Below are positions 51,317-60,800 of a DNA stretch of 64,000 nucleotides, in pieces. The DNA lies in assembly GCF_028752835.1 (NCBI RefSeq), contig NZ_CP087953.1:1-64000 (forward strand), read 5' to 3'. The notes under the pieces are model-generated. The model worked only from the letters and a program-made list of their open reading frames with translations. It did not search any database and was not told the DNA's origin. This stretch comes from Desulfosarcina sp. BuS5. Its GTDB lineage: Bacteria; Desulfobacterota; Desulfobacteria; Desulfobacterales; BuS5. The translations under genes and the position numbers were made by a program. Numbering within the stretch: position 1 is the first letter of the stretch; the number at the start of each line of letters is the position of its first letter.

Positions 51317-51871
51317 TCAAAAATTCCCAAGTTGAGTTTTCATATTAACCAGGTCTTTATAAGAAATCCTCTCCTTGATGATATTAAAATTAAAGATCGG
51401 TTTTTCATTTTTAATTTTTGCAAATTCAATTAAAGCCAGGATCACGATCAGGGTGGTCTCGTAGGCGATATTAATAAAAAATTCTTCTTTAGCCTTGATG
51501 CCCGAAATAACATGGGAAACAATCTCTTCCGGCATGTAATAATGTGATAAAGGGTCTATTTGAGCGGAACATTCCGGAAAAATCGGAGTGACCAGGCTGA
51601 GAGCTTTTTGGCATTTTTCTTCATTAACGACCTGGACTATTTTTGAAAAAATATCCGGATCACCCTTGGGGTCGAAAAAAACAACTGAATATCCTTTGCG
51701 GATATCCTGTTCGATCATCTGTTCAATCAGTTTGGTTTTACCTATTCGGGTTGTTCCGAAACAAAAAAGATGCCCTTTCCTGGCAGAATCAGGCAAGCTT
51801 ATTTTTTTAATTTTGCCTTGATTTTCAAGACTCCAGCCATGGCCTAAAAAAGTTGACGGTTTTCGAAACAT
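51317..51871 (-). pseudogene. VirD4/TraD-type coupling protein, C-terminus lost at the transposon
   Basis: A 184-residue N-terminal remnant of a conjugative coupling ATPase. Walker A is FGTTRIGKTKLIEQ (about residues 38-50), followed by SVVFFDPKGDPDIF, a typical VirD4/TraD segment. Full-length relatives have 500-700 residues, with Walker B further on. The reading frame runs into the Tn3 terminal repeat: native codons end near LVNMKTQ and the last four residues (LGNF) come from the transposon. Without its second half it cannot couple DNA to the secretion channel. Its start overlaps the upstream membrane protein gene. Confidence 0.85.
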
Positions 51872-52371
51872 TATCTTTCCATAATTTCCCTGTTTTTAAG
51901 TTCAATAAATTTTCTATACCAATCCACCCCCCAAATCGTTAGAAAGGGCATAACCATGGCAACTCCGAATATGGCCAGGGTTTCAAAAGCTCTTTTTACA
52001 AGCAGGGGTTTCAGGTACAGGATGATGTCATACAGCTTTACGGCCAGATGATATTTTTTAAGCATCACATATTTTGAAAAGTTCCAGGTGGATTCAGGGG
52101 TGATATGGTTTGATATGAACATTAAAACAAAAAATAAAAGCAGCCCCTTAACGCAAAGCGAGCAGAAACGACCGAATAAAAGCATATCTACTGCTCTTTT
52201 GGTGATTTTGCCGATATGGTAACGGCCCATATAGCAGCATAATCCCCCGGAAATAAGAACCGGTATCAGGTTGATCAACCAGATAAAAACATCATATTCA
52301 AGAGGTGGAAAATATCCGGCAATCCAGGCACGGATATTTTGATCCGAGATCATAGGTAAAGTCAGACACAT
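51871..52371 (-). CDS. Membrane protein before the coupling protein, C-terminal part of a frameshifted gene
   Basis: 166 residues with three to four membrane helices: VFIWLINLIPVLISGGLCCY, LLLFFVLMFISN and FETLAIFGVAMVMPFLTIWG. In-frame sequence before ATG 52371 reads IFFVGFGAGFFEALIFAFL, another membrane helix, which stops at a TAA just upstream. It therefore looks like the continuation of the gene that starts at 52627, separated by a one-base slip in the A7 run at 52421-52427. The stop overlaps the coupling-protein start (ATGGAAAGATAATG), typical of a TraD-type operon. It probably anchors or assists the coupling protein. Confidence 0.65.
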   Translation of the reverse strand: MCLTLPMISDQNIRAWIAGYFPPLEYDVFIWLINLIPVLISGGLCCYMGRYHIGKITKRAVDMLLFGRFCSLCVKGLLLFFVLMFISNHITPESTWNFSKYVMLKKYHLAVKLYDIILYLKPLLVKRAFETLAIFGVAMVMPFLTIWGVDWYRKFIELKNREIMER

Positions 52372-52627
52372 TAGAAAAGCAAAAATAAGCGCCTCGAAAA
52401 AACCGGCGCCAAAACCTACGAAAAAAATTAAGCTTGCCCCGGATGGTTAAAAAATCATCCGGTATTTCTTTGCCTTTTGATTCAATAATGTAAAATTGCT
52501 GAATTTGTGAAATTGCATCCAGTAAATGCGGAAAAATCCTGTTACTGCTGCCGGCATCGGATGACCCCATCGGGATAATAGTGCCTGATCCGGAATCTTC
52601 GTATTTGCTTGTATATGTTTTTGTCAT
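52298..52627 (-). CDS. Same gene, N-terminal part before the frameshift
   Basis: 109 residues. The first 66 or so are hydrophilic (YTSKYEDSGSGTIIPMG, then FYIIESKGKEIPDDFLTIR) and would lead directly into the membrane helix of the next frame. After the A7 run (52421-52427) the present frame becomes an arginine-rich, meaningless tail (FRRFWRRFFRGAY). Joined, the product would be about 240 residues. The start overlaps the stop of the CPBP gene by 4 bases. Confidence 0.55.
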   Translation of the reverse strand: MTKTYTSKYEDSGSGTIIPMGSSDAGSSNRIFPHLLDAISQIQQFYIIESKGKEIPDDFLTIRGKLNFFRRFWRRFFRGAYFCFSNVSDFTYDLGSKYPCLDCRIFSTS

Positions 52628-53316
52628 GAAATCATCGCCATCCCGATATTGTAAGCGCCATGCACAAACAGTGTGCTTTCCATGCCGTATTTTTTGAAAA
52701 AAAAGCCTAACATGATGCCCACCGGAAAAACCTGAACGAATTTAACCCATGCCGGATCGAGCGTGCCAAGGTGTGATACCGCCCAGAAAAAAGATGTTAT
52801 CAATATTGCAATCCAGTATTGACGATTTTCAAGATTAAAAACCTTTACTATGAAATTTTGTATTCCCAGCCTGAAAATAATTTCTTCAACAATTGCAAGT
52901 TCGAGCATTACAAGCGCTGTGACAAAAGGGGAGAGCGCCTGTTTTTGAATTTTCAGCGTTGCCGGAATTTGAGGATCTGTTATTTTGAAAAGAAGGTATG
53001 AATATGTGAAAGCCGCCATAAATCCTAATGTCAATATTTTCACATATCTCGGAGAGATTGTTTTTTGGCCGCTCATTATCGGGAGTGGACAAAAATTATG
53101 TAAAGAGCAATAGTATAATCCAGCCGTAACAAAAATCATAATTTTGGCTATGCCCACCAGGTTTCCAAAAATCAAAAACCCGAGCGGGACCTGTCGGAAT
53201 ACTGCAGGGTTGGAAATCAATACCACCGCATCCAGGCCAAAAACAATTCCCACAAAGATCAGGCCGAATTTGAGGAACAGGAACGTTTTTGTCCTGAACC
53301 TTAAGGTACTCCCCAT
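52624..53316 (-). CDS. CPBP-family intramembrane metalloprotease
   Basis: About 230 residues with six or more membrane helices. The CPBP/Abi signature is EEIIFRLGIQNF (motif 1, two Glu), then FFWAVSHLG (motif 2, His) and LFVHGAYNIG (motif 4, His and Asn). The family includes CAAX prenyl protease-like enzymes and bacteriocin-immunity or abortive-infection proteins. Its presence at the head of the coupling-protein gene cluster is unusual; it may process a pilin or peptide. The start is MGSTLRF at 53316. Confidence 0.8.
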   Translation of the reverse strand: MGSTLRFRTKTFLFLKFGLIFVGIVFGLDAVVLISNPAVFRQVPLGFLIFGNLVGIAKIMIFVTAGLYYCSLHNFCPLPIMSGQKTISPRYVKILTLGFMAAFTYSYLLFKITDPQIPATLKIQKQALSPFVTALVMLELAIVEEIIFRLGIQNFIVKVFNLENRQYWIAILITSFFWAVSHLGTLDPAWVKFVQVFPVGIMLGFFFKKYGMESTLFVHGAYNIGMAMIS

Positions 53317-53679
53317 TGTCAAGACAAAAAACAAGGTTTTTTAAGGTGCGCTTTTGAGCTATAAATAATCCTGAAAATTAAAAAAATAATAGTAAATAAA
53401 AAAAATATGTTTCTGTTTATCATAAAAATGTTCATAAACAACTTAACTAATTGATTTAATAAATAATAATACCATTCTAAAATGTTCATAACTTATTGAT
53501 AAAATGTTTATAACTTTTTTGTATCTCATTAACATACTGTTAAAATTCAATATTAATATGTTTATAACTTATGCCGCACGTTGAATAGGGCATTCACCAA
53601 AATATATTATTTTTACAACCTCACATTGATCACCATTGCTGATAAATCTTGCCTGTTACTTCCTTTAATTTGTCCGATC
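53317..53679. repeat. AT-rich region with four iteron-like direct repeats
   Basis: The motif ATGTT(C/T)ATAA(C)T recurs at 53425-53439, 53479-53495, 53501-53518 and 53555-53571, in a stretch of very low GC. No gene is present. This is the layout of plasmid iterons or partition/regulator sites. The nearby small basic protein could be its binding partner, but no Rep gene is in the window. Confidence 0.6.
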
Positions 53680-53877
53680 TTAACTATCAATTTCGTAATC
53701 ATCCGGCAAATTCAAAAAATCTTTTTTCGCCAATTGACTCTCAATTAAATAACCAATTTGACCATTCCTCTTGAGCTGTGAAATCATCCACTGTGGTAAT
53801 CTAATTGTCACAAGCTCTCGTTTCAAATGGTCTGGTTTCTTTTTTCGACCAGCCCCTGCACGTTTTCCTCCTCTCAT
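53680..53877 (-). CDS. Small basic DNA-binding-like protein
   Basis: A 65-residue protein with a basic start (GGKRAGAGRKKKPDHLKREL) followed by a strand VTIRLPQWMISQL and a helix, resembling a ribbon-helix-helix fold. GAGGTAAAAAA precedes its ATG. It may autoregulate through the palindrome just upstream or bind the iterons downstream. The family is not certain. Confidence 0.55.
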   Translation of the reverse strand: MRGGKRAGAGRKKKPDHLKRELVTIRLPQWMISQLKRNGQIGYLIESQLAKKDFLNLPDDYEIDS

Positions 53878-53917
53878 TTTTTTACCTCCAAAACATATAG
53901 CATGTTGAATTAAGTGT

Positions 53918-53969
53918 AACGCTATTCAAAAAATCATCCTAAAAATACGCTATATATTTGATTAGCGTT
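53918..53969. promoter_or_regulatory. Palindromic operator candidate
   Basis: AACGCTATTCAAA (53918-53930) and TTTGATTAGCGTT (53957-53969) form a 12-of-13 inverted repeat centred 60-70 bases upstream of the small basic protein gene, with ATACGCTATATATT between the arms. It could be an autoregulatory operator. Confidence 0.5.
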
Positions 53970-54111
53970 ATGCAATATTCAAATAAACTCTACTACCAAC
54001 TGATTATGTGTTGGATAGTACGCTTTTATCTTGTTTGCAGCAGGAAACATTTTTTATAATATCAATACGACTTAATGGTATTCTAATTAATTATACAAAG
54101 TGGTTCTGAAA

Positions 54112-54906
54112 TTACCCTGGAAAAGTTTTAAAATATATCTCTGCCGGGGTCTGGTAATCCAAAGATTGATGGAGTCGTTCATTATTGTAAAAGCCAAAAT
54201 ATTCTCCAATGTTTTGAATAGCCTCCCTGACGGTCTCATAATTGTGAAGATAAACACGTTCATATTTCACGGTACGCCAAAGGCGCTCTACGAAAATGTT
54301 ATCCAGAGCACGGCCCCGGCCGTCCATGCTGATCTTCACATCGGCTTTTTTTAAAACGCCGGTAAAGGCATCACTGGTAAACTGACTGCCTTGATCCGTG
54401 TTAAAAATCTTAGGTTTTGCAATTTTTAAGGCACCCTGTAAGGCTTTTATACAAAAATCCTTATCCAATGTGGTTGAAAATTCGTAGCTCAGGACATACC
54501 GACTAAACCAGTCTATCACTGCTACAAGATAGATAAAACCTGAATTCAAACGGATATAGGTAATATCCGTTGACCACACCTGGTCAACTTGCTCAATGGA
54601 AACGCCTCGCAGCAAGTATGGATAAATTTTATGCTCTTTTGATGCTTTGCTCAAATTTGGTTTTGGATATATAGCTTCAAGTCCCATAAGCCGCATCAAA
54701 CGTCTTATTCGTTTAGGATTAACAGTGTGCCCTTGTCGCTTTAATACGGCCGTCATTTTTTCAACACCGTAGAACGGATATCGGGTATATTCTTCGTCTA
54801 TCAATCGCATGAGAGCCAGGTTATAGCTCTCATCTTTGCAGGATTGATAGTAATAGGTTGATCTGTTTATTCCCAAAAGATCACACTGGCGCATTACCGG
54901 TATCAA
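54112..54906 (-). CDS. IS3-family transposase, OrfB (integrase) part
   Basis: 264 residues with a HTH_21-type segment (YPFYGVEKMTAVLKRQGHTV) and a retroviral-type integrase core: VDQVWSTDITYIRL (first Asp), IFNTDQGSQFTSDAF (second Asp) and DNIFVERLWRTVKYE (catalytic Glu). The reading frame continues upstream of ATG 54906 to the A10 run at 54959-54968. A -1 slip there joins OrfA, which is the normal way the full transposase is made. Confidence 0.92.
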   Translation of the reverse strand: MIPVMRQCDLLGINRSTYYYQSCKDESYNLALMRLIDEEYTRYPFYGVEKMTAVLKRQGHTVNPKRIRRLMRLMGLEAIYPKPNLSKASKEHKIYPYLLRGVSIEQVDQVWSTDITYIRLNSGFIYLVAVIDWFSRYVLSYEFSTTLDKDFCIKALQGALKIAKPKIFNTDQGSQFTSDAFTGVLKKADVKISMDGRGRALDNIFVERLWRTVKYERVYLHNYETVREAIQNIGEYFGFYNNERLHQSLDYQTPAEIYFKTFPG

Positions 54907-54940
54907 AGAATGATTCGGCTCAATGTATTGACGCTTTATA

Positions 54941-55231
54941 TCAATTGAGAAGGTTAGATTTTTTTTTTAGCCAGTCCAATTCGACCTTTAATTGGCCGAT
55001 TTGCTGGTAAAGCTCCGCCTGGAATTCTTCAGCGTCTTTTTCTTTTTTTTGACGCTTTTTTGAAAATATATCGGGCAATTCTTCTAATAGACGCTTTCGC
55101 CATTGATTTATTTGATTTGAATGAACTCCATATTCACTAGATAGTTGAGAAATCGTCTTTTCCTTTTTAACCGTTTCAAGCGCTACTTTAGCTTTGAATG
55201 ATGCACTGTAATTTTTTCGAATTTTACCCAT
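54941..55231 (-). CDS. IS3-family transposase, OrfA (DNA-binding) part
   Basis: 96 residues: KNYSASFKAKVALETVKKEK, then SSEYGVHSNQINQWRKRLLE, the HTH_8/IS3 OrfA helix-turn-helix, followed by a leucine-zipper-like helix ending in DWLKKKSNLL. The A10 run at the end is the slip site for the OrfAB fusion. The element spans roughly 54100-55310 and truncates the small gene on its right. Confidence 0.92.
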   Translation of the reverse strand: MGKIRKNYSASFKAKVALETVKKEKTISQLSSEYGVHSNQINQWRKRLLEELPDIFSKKRQKKEKDAEEFQAELYQQIGQLKVELDWLKKKSNLLN

Positions 55232-55305
55232 TGATGAGCCTCCTTTTTGTTGATCAGGATATACTCATTTTACACCTTAAACAACTGTCCAGTTTTTGGG
55301 GAGTA

Positions 55306-55488
55306 TTATAGGTTGAGGCTCAAGGCTTTTGATATACGGTGCAGAGAATAGGCAGGGTATAACGAGGCAGCGGCTTCCCATAATGCTTCCGGAATGGCTT
55401 TACCTCTATCCCGGCTGTTACGCCATTGTTTAAATTTTTCCCGTACTTCATCCAGACTGTACTCGCCTGAAGGCTGCATAAGATTCAT
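55306..55488 (-). pseudogene. Truncated IS66-type accessory-like protein
   Basis: 60 residues: VREKFKQWRNSRDRGKAIPE, then AASLYPAYSLHRISKALSL. The pattern FRQWR...IPExLWxxAxxLxxxY is seen in short proteins next to IS66-like transposases. Its C-terminus is cut where the IS3 element begins. GGAGGATGACC lies just upstream of its ATG. Confidence 0.5.
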
Positions 55489-55523
55489 CGGTCATCCTCC
55501 TTATATAATATTACGTGATTTGA

Positions 55524-55997
55524 ATGACCGATACTACCTTATTTGAATTTGTTTTTCATGCACGCTTGCCGAAAGGACACGGTACAGTTTACCTTCAGAC
55601 ATATAAAGGAATAGAAAACAATATTTTTAAAGTAACCGGACAGAATAGTTTTACAGTAACAAATATTGGTTTGAACACTTTTACTATAGCAGATAGTGAT
55701 AAGATTCACTACAGTGTTGGCGATTATGTAGGCTGGACATTCACTAATCCCGCAATTATCCCCTTTGACTTCGGTGGTGAGGAAGTAAGATGGACTCTAC
55801 AAAACCAAATGGTTATAGGCGTTGGAAGTACATTAACTTTTCCCACTACAGGGCCTGGATCTCCATACAATCGTAATCGTATCTATTCTATATCAGCCGA
55901 AACATCTCCTATTCCAGTACCAGCAACTATCTGGTTATTTTGTTCTGGCTTATTGGGCTTAGGCTTTTGGAGGAGAAAAAATACCAAGAATAGTTGA
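55524..55997 (+). pseudogene. PEP-CTERM protein lacking its signal peptide
   Basis: 157 residues ending in a PEP-CTERM-type sorting tail: PVPATIWLF, a hydrophobic stretch (CSGLLGLGF) and WRRKN. Such tails are recognised by exosortase at the inner membrane. The middle is beta-rich. Normal family members begin with a signal peptide; here the frame starts directly in the mature region, right after a TGA and next to a mobile-element remnant, so the 5' end is lost. Confidence 0.7.
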
Positions 55998-56147
55998 TTG
56001 CATGAATCGACTCGACAGTAGAGTTGGGATCAGGCCAAGCTAACCGACTGAGACTACACGATCAAATCGGTAAAATGCCCTATTTGCTGCCCAATAACGT
56101 CGTTTTTGGTATCAAAATGGGCAATATTCAAATCAACTGGCGAAATC

Positions 56148-56286
56148 GCCGAACAAAGGCATGGAGGTGGACTGGGAAAAGCAGGCGACTTTTTTTCTTT
56201 TGCGTAGGCCGTCTAAAAGTCATTTTTGCTATTGTTTCCAAGGCTGTAGCAAGCCTTTTTCCAGCCCCTCATGCCAGCCGTTCGCT
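56148..56286 (+). other. attC recombination site A
   Basis: The 139-base site has left core GCCGAAC (56148-56154), arms with ATGGAGGTGGACTGGGAAAA and TTTTTCCAGCCCCTCATGCC, an inner stem GGCGACTTTT / AAAAGTC, and right core GTTCGCT (56280-56286). It is about 80 percent identical to site B. Confidence 0.85.
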
Positions 56287-56344
56287 GTGGAAATGCGCAA
56301 AAAAATCCTTGACAAAGTTAACCGACATGTTAACCATATAAAAT

Positions 56345-56698
56345 ATGCGCGAAATACTGTTTTATAAAACTGTATCAGGCAAGTGTCCTGTCGAGGAATT
56401 TTTAGAGTCACTGACATCAAAACAGGCCCAAAAAGTCACGTGGATATTAGGATTAATTGAAGAGCTTCCTTCTATTCCATCAAAATATTTTAAAAAGTTA
56501 ATCAACACAGACAATATTTGGGAAGTTCGGATAAAATTTGGAAGTGATATATTCCGTTTACTTGGTTTTTTTGATGGCTCTCAACTTGTAGTGCTGAATC
56601 ATGCCTTTCAAAAGAAAACCCAAAAAATTCCTCGCCAGATTATTCAAATTGCTGAAAAACGAAAACGTGATTATTTCACGAGGAGGAATTCAAAATGA
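56345..56698 (+). CDS. higB: HigB/RelE-type toxin (Gp49-like)
   Basis: A 117-residue protein of the phage Gp49-like/RelE toxin group: [20 protein letters not shown], then [30 protein letters not shown] and [15 protein letters not shown], the usual basic active-site surface. It is a ribosome-dependent mRNA interferase by family. Its TGA overlaps the antitoxin ATG (ATGA). The pair is enclosed by attC sites A and B, so it forms an integron toxin-antitoxin cassette that stabilises the array. Confidence 0.85.
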   Translation: MREILFYKTVSGKCPVEEFLESLTSKQAQKVTWILGLIEELPSIPSKYFKKLINTDNIWEVRIKFGSDIFRLLGFFDGSQLVVLNHAFQKKTQKIPRQIIQIAEKRKRDYFTRRNSK

Positions 56699-56970
56699 GT
56701 GATTTGCAAAAATACATAGCCAAGCGTAAGGCGCGTGACCCTGAATTTACAAAGGATTATGATGGAGGATACGAAGAATTCAAAATTGGGGTTATGTTAA
56801 AAATGGCCCGTGAAGAAGCAGGATTAACCCAGGAAGAGCTAGCCGAAAAGCTTCAAACTAAAAAATCTGCTATTTCTCGTATCGAAAATCATGCGAAGGA
56901 CATCAAACTATCTACCCTTGAAAATTTTGTTCAGGCATTAGGTAAAAAACTACGACTTGAAGTTGCGTAA
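56695..56970 (+). CDS. higA: HigA-type antitoxin (XRE family)
   Basis: A 91-residue protein with an N-terminal toxin-contact region and a helix-turn-helix of the Cro/C1 type: [19 protein letters not shown], then [23 protein letters not shown] stands before its ATG. It overlaps the toxin gene by 4 bases, in toxin-first order as in HigBA. It neutralises the toxin and represses the cassette promoter, probably in 56287-56344. Confidence 0.87.
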   Translation: MSDLQKYIAKRKARDPEFTKDYDGGYEEFKIGVMLKMAREEAGLTQEELAEKLQTKKSAISRIENHAKDIKLSTLENFVQALGKKLRLEVA

Positions 56971-56982
56971 CTTATCGTAAAC

Positions 56983-57120
56983 AGCGAACAAAGCCATGGA
57001 GGTGGACTGGGAAAAGCGGACGACTTTTTCTTTTTTGCGCAAGTCGTCTAAAAGTCATCTTTTTTATAATTTCCAAGGCCATAGCAAGCTTTTCCCAGCC
57101 CCTCATAGCAGGCGTTATGC
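56983..57120 (+). other. attC recombination site B
   Basis: The left core AGCGAAC (56983-56989) is the exact complement of GTTCGCT at 56280. The right core is GTTATGC (57114-57120). The 138-base stem-loop is closely related to site A. The toxin-antitoxin cassette is thus 56281-57114. Confidence 0.9.
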
Positions 57121-57176
57121 GCCAAGGCAACTATGCTCCCAGGCATACAATCAACGACAACCAAAAGGAGAAAATT

Positions 57177-57599
57177 ATGTACAAAGGAAATGCGTTGAAT
57201 CACTTGCGGCTTATATCGGCAATTTTATTGACAGCGTTTTTGGCAGCATGCGCTTCTACTGGAAGTAGTAATCTGTCAAAATCTACTGTTAATGCATTCG
57301 AGGAAGGAAAAACCACAAAAGATGAAATTGCATCAGCACTTGGTCACCCTGAACAGATGATGAATTTCGATAAAAAAGGATTAGAAAACTATATGTATAG
57401 AGTCTTTCTTAAAAAACCTCCTGAAGATATGTTTGCAGAAGATAAATATGAGGTGTGGACTTATAGCAAATGGAGTTATGTGGCAAGTCCTATTCCTTTC
57501 ACGAGTCATGAATCTCACAAAAATAGTATTTTCATTATTAACAGCAATGGAGTTCTCGTAAAAAAATTCTTTGGCGAAAAAGGGAAATTAAGCTTTTAA
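57177..57599 (+). CDS. Small lipoprotein cassette gene
   Basis: A 140-residue lipoprotein with signal and lipobox (ILLTAFLAAC). It has a SmpA/BamE-like region (VNAFEEGKTTKDEIASALG, then HPEQMMNF) and a later YEVWTYSKWSY segment, which match the small outer-membrane lipoprotein fold. The start is ATG 57177 behind AAAAGGAGAAAA. It is the only gene of cassette 57115-57713. The function in the array is unknown. Confidence 0.75.
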   Translation: MYKGNALNHLRLISAILLTAFLAACASTGSSNLSKSTVNAFEEGKTTKDEIASALGHPEQMMNFDKKGLENYMYRVFLKKPPEDMFAEDKYEVWTYSKWSYVASPIPFTSHESHKNSIFIINSNGVLVKKFFGEKGKLSF

Positions 57600-57631
57600 T
57601 TTATGTCCTGGGAGCCTATTTACTTCAAATC

Positions 57632-57719
57632 GCATAACAATGCAAATTCACTCGGACTGCCAAAAGCTGCGCCGCTTCGCTCTGCACCTTTTGGCAGCCG
57701 GTGATTTGCGACGTTATGG
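57632..57719 (+). other. attC recombination site C
   Basis: The left core GCATAAC (57632-57638) is the exact complement of GTTATGC at 57114. The inner stem is CTGCCAAAAG...CTTTTGGCAG and the right core is GTTATGG (57713-57719). This is a classic short (88-base) site. Confidence 0.92.
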
Positions 57720-57803
57720 CTTGATATTATCAGGTATTACACCCTTTATAACTCCTGAGGTCAAAAAAGTTAAAATTTCGTTGGAGGATCATAAAAAACG
57801 TCT

Positions 57804-60800
57804 ATGGTAGGCAATACAATAAGCCAGAAAACTGTGAAGGTACATCAGGACGTCGAAGAAGCTCCGTCCGGTTATGCTGAAAAAGTCATACAAAAGACCA
57901 GAGGAGAAATTCATACCTTCCTAGATGAATTGGCCAACGGTACATCTAACTATAAAAGCCTGCACAATCTCACTGAACAGGTGGAGCACCAATACCATGG
58001 TCGGTTCTTGATCGAGCTTATCCAAAACGCACATGACGCTCTTTTTGACATTGAGAAACAAAAGGCCGATGAAGACACACCTGAAGATGAGGGACGTATT
58101 GAGGTTGTGATCACCAATGATCTACCATTTGGCGCTCTATATATGGCCAATGACGGATTGCCTTTCATGGAACCAAACTTCAACAGCTTATCTCGTTTTG
58201 GCCAGAGCGACAAAGACCCGGAGAAAGACATAGGAAACAAGGGCATAGGATTCCGAAGCGTCTTGGAGATCACGCACACGCCGGAAATCTTCTCACTCAA
58301 AGAAAAAACTTCATCATTCTTCAACGGTTTCAATTTCCGGTTCGACCCTGGGATCATTCAATCATTTGAAAAACCCATCCAGGCACTTTTAAACGGCAAC
58401 GATAATCCTGATCTGAATATTGGTTGCCAAGTGCCTTTGGTGGACTGGCGAAAAGGCAAATTAGATGCTTTCCGAGGCCGGTGGCAGGCTTTAGGCTTTG
58501 AAGGAATCGCTTCAGAACTCAGGTTCCTATCACCTTACCTTCTTCCGGAGCCTATAAGTGATCAAGATAAAACCCCATTAGTGCGAAAATTCGAGAAAAA
58601 AGGTTTCGCCACGGTGGTTCGCCTGCCTTTCACAAGCGAAAAGGCAAGGGATCTGGCCCTGCAAATAATCGAAGAGTTGGATGAAAATACCATTCTTTTT
58701 TTAAACAAGGCCAAAAGCCTTTGGATAGAAACCCCACGTACCAAGCGTTTTGTCACGAGAAAAAGCCACCTGTTGCCAGACTTAGGCAATGCCCAGCAAA
58801 TCGACATAGATGTTCTCGTGGATGAAACAGAGTATGCCGATACAAAAAGATATTGGCTTTGGAAATGGATGATTGGTGGCGAAGAAAAACCCGAAGAAGC
58901 TGAAGAGATTCGCCGGGCCGTGTCCAGCCTTCCCGGGAAGTGGCCCAAAATCAGGAGGGCTGAGGTATCTCTGGCCGTCCGTGTGGGCGAAAGCCCGGAA
59001 AAAGGTTTGATCAGTATTTTTCTGCCCACCGAACAGTCAAGCGGCGCGGCCTGCCACTTGAATGCCCCATTCTATGGAGATATTAGACGTACGAAAGTTG
59101 TTTTTGATGATGAAAAATTTAAATTTAACAAGATTTTGATCGAAAAAATGGCTAAAAGAGCCGCTCACATCGTCACTAAGCACCTTGGTGGAAAAGGGCT
59201 TGATGAAGCCCGAGCAATCTTGGACATCCTTGTTCCAATATCCTCGCAAGAGACGAATGGAGAAGATTGGTTTTCTTTAATCGAAAAAGAGTTTTCAGAG
59301 CTCGGACTCGACATAAAAGAAGAACCTCTCATTCAGACATCCGACTCCTGGAAAAGCGTCAAGTCAGCCAGCCTCCCACCGCGCTTGGATGAACCCAAAG
59401 TTTTTACCGAGGAATTATTTTACAGAAACGCCACTTTTGATATCATTAACGAAGGGCTTGGCTCAAGAAATTCTCAGATTATAAATTTTTTTAAATTTGT
59501 GACCATAGAAGCTGATCCTTTAGATGATTGGGTCGCATCAACCATTGAGGTTGTAGCCCAAGAAATTGCCCGAGAGAATAAAGTTGACTGGAATGATTTC
59601 TGGCATGATGTCATGCTGTTGTTACCTGGAAAGTCCGAGTGCCTTAAAGGGAAGAAAGTTCTTCTCGGCACCGATAACGAACTACATGCTAGCAGCGATA
59701 GCATGTCCGTGTTTTTCCGGCCGCGAAGCTCGGGCGATGATGAAGAAGTCCTCCCGGATCAATCAGTTGATGAAATCCCGCGAGAACTTAGATCTCACAT
59801 TGCTTTTCTCAATGAGGGAATCACTGTCCATATAGCGGGAGAACGCGGGGGTATAAAAAAACATCCCCTGCATGGGTATCTTTCTTCTTCCCTGGTTCAG
59901 CCTTTTGGTGTTGAATCCATTCTTCGTAATGTACTTATTCCTGTCACACCGGACCTGCCTATACGCCTTGATGAAGAAAAAGATCAACTTTGCCGAGCCA
60001 TAAGCAGCTGGGGTTTCCAACTCGTGGCTGGATTGGTGGCCAAAGACAAGGGAGAGAAAACACTCAAATATTTGGGGAAACTACCCGTTCCCTGCCATGG
60101 CGGATGGTATCCATTGAATGAAACCAGTTTTGGCCCTGGTTGGCATCATACCTTCGGTCTAAAATTAAAATCTTACCTGTATGCAGCAAATACCACTGAA
60201 ACAAAGGAAGCTACAAAGAAGCTTCTGTTACCTCCCAATGATGACCATTGGAGCCAGAACATCTCGGACAATTTGGATTTACTAAAAAAGGCCGGTGTCT
60301 TTGATGGAATACGATTAATAAAAATCGAACATGGTGATTGGGAAGCTAACTTTTCCGTTCCTGGTTATTCTGAAGGCATAAAACTTCCGGAGGAACCTCC
60401 GCCGACGTTTGATAAAGATATATGGGAAGAATACACATCTATTGTCTATAAGAATGTACAACCCAGCTTTACAGGTACATTTGAATACAGTATTCAAGAT
60501 CTGTTTATTATCCCGGGTATAGACCAATATTCAACGTTAAACCAAAATGTCCCTAAAGATTTCATGGATGTTTTATTACGGTCTATTTCAAAATGGGAAG
60601 GAAAATGGAATTCTATTAATATTTCAAAGATTGGAGGGCAGAGTGATTCCAAATCTCATAAATCACCTTTAAAGTATTGGCTTGAAGAAACTCCGTGGTT
60701 AATCGATTTGGGAAATGTATCATCTGATTTTTGCCCCAGGGATAAATGGTTCATTCCCCCTGCTGTGATTGCTGGCAGAGCACATCAATTCAAGCATCTC

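Larger units (their letters stand above)
47343..51328 (-). mobile_element. Tn3-family transposon
   Basis: Terminal inverted repeats of 44 bases (47343-47386 and 51285-51328) begin GGG(T/A)ATTTTTGACCAACGCC and differ at one position. They enclose a transposase (minus) and a resolvase (plus) with a res-like gap between them. The length is 3,986 bases, with no passenger genes. The five bases outside the ends differ (ATGTT left, AAGTT right), so no perfect target duplication is present. Confidence 0.9.

Noticed and set aside
57950-58357. A minus-strand open frame of 135 codons
   Set aside because: It is a shadow of the GHKL ATPase domain of the sacsin-like gene.
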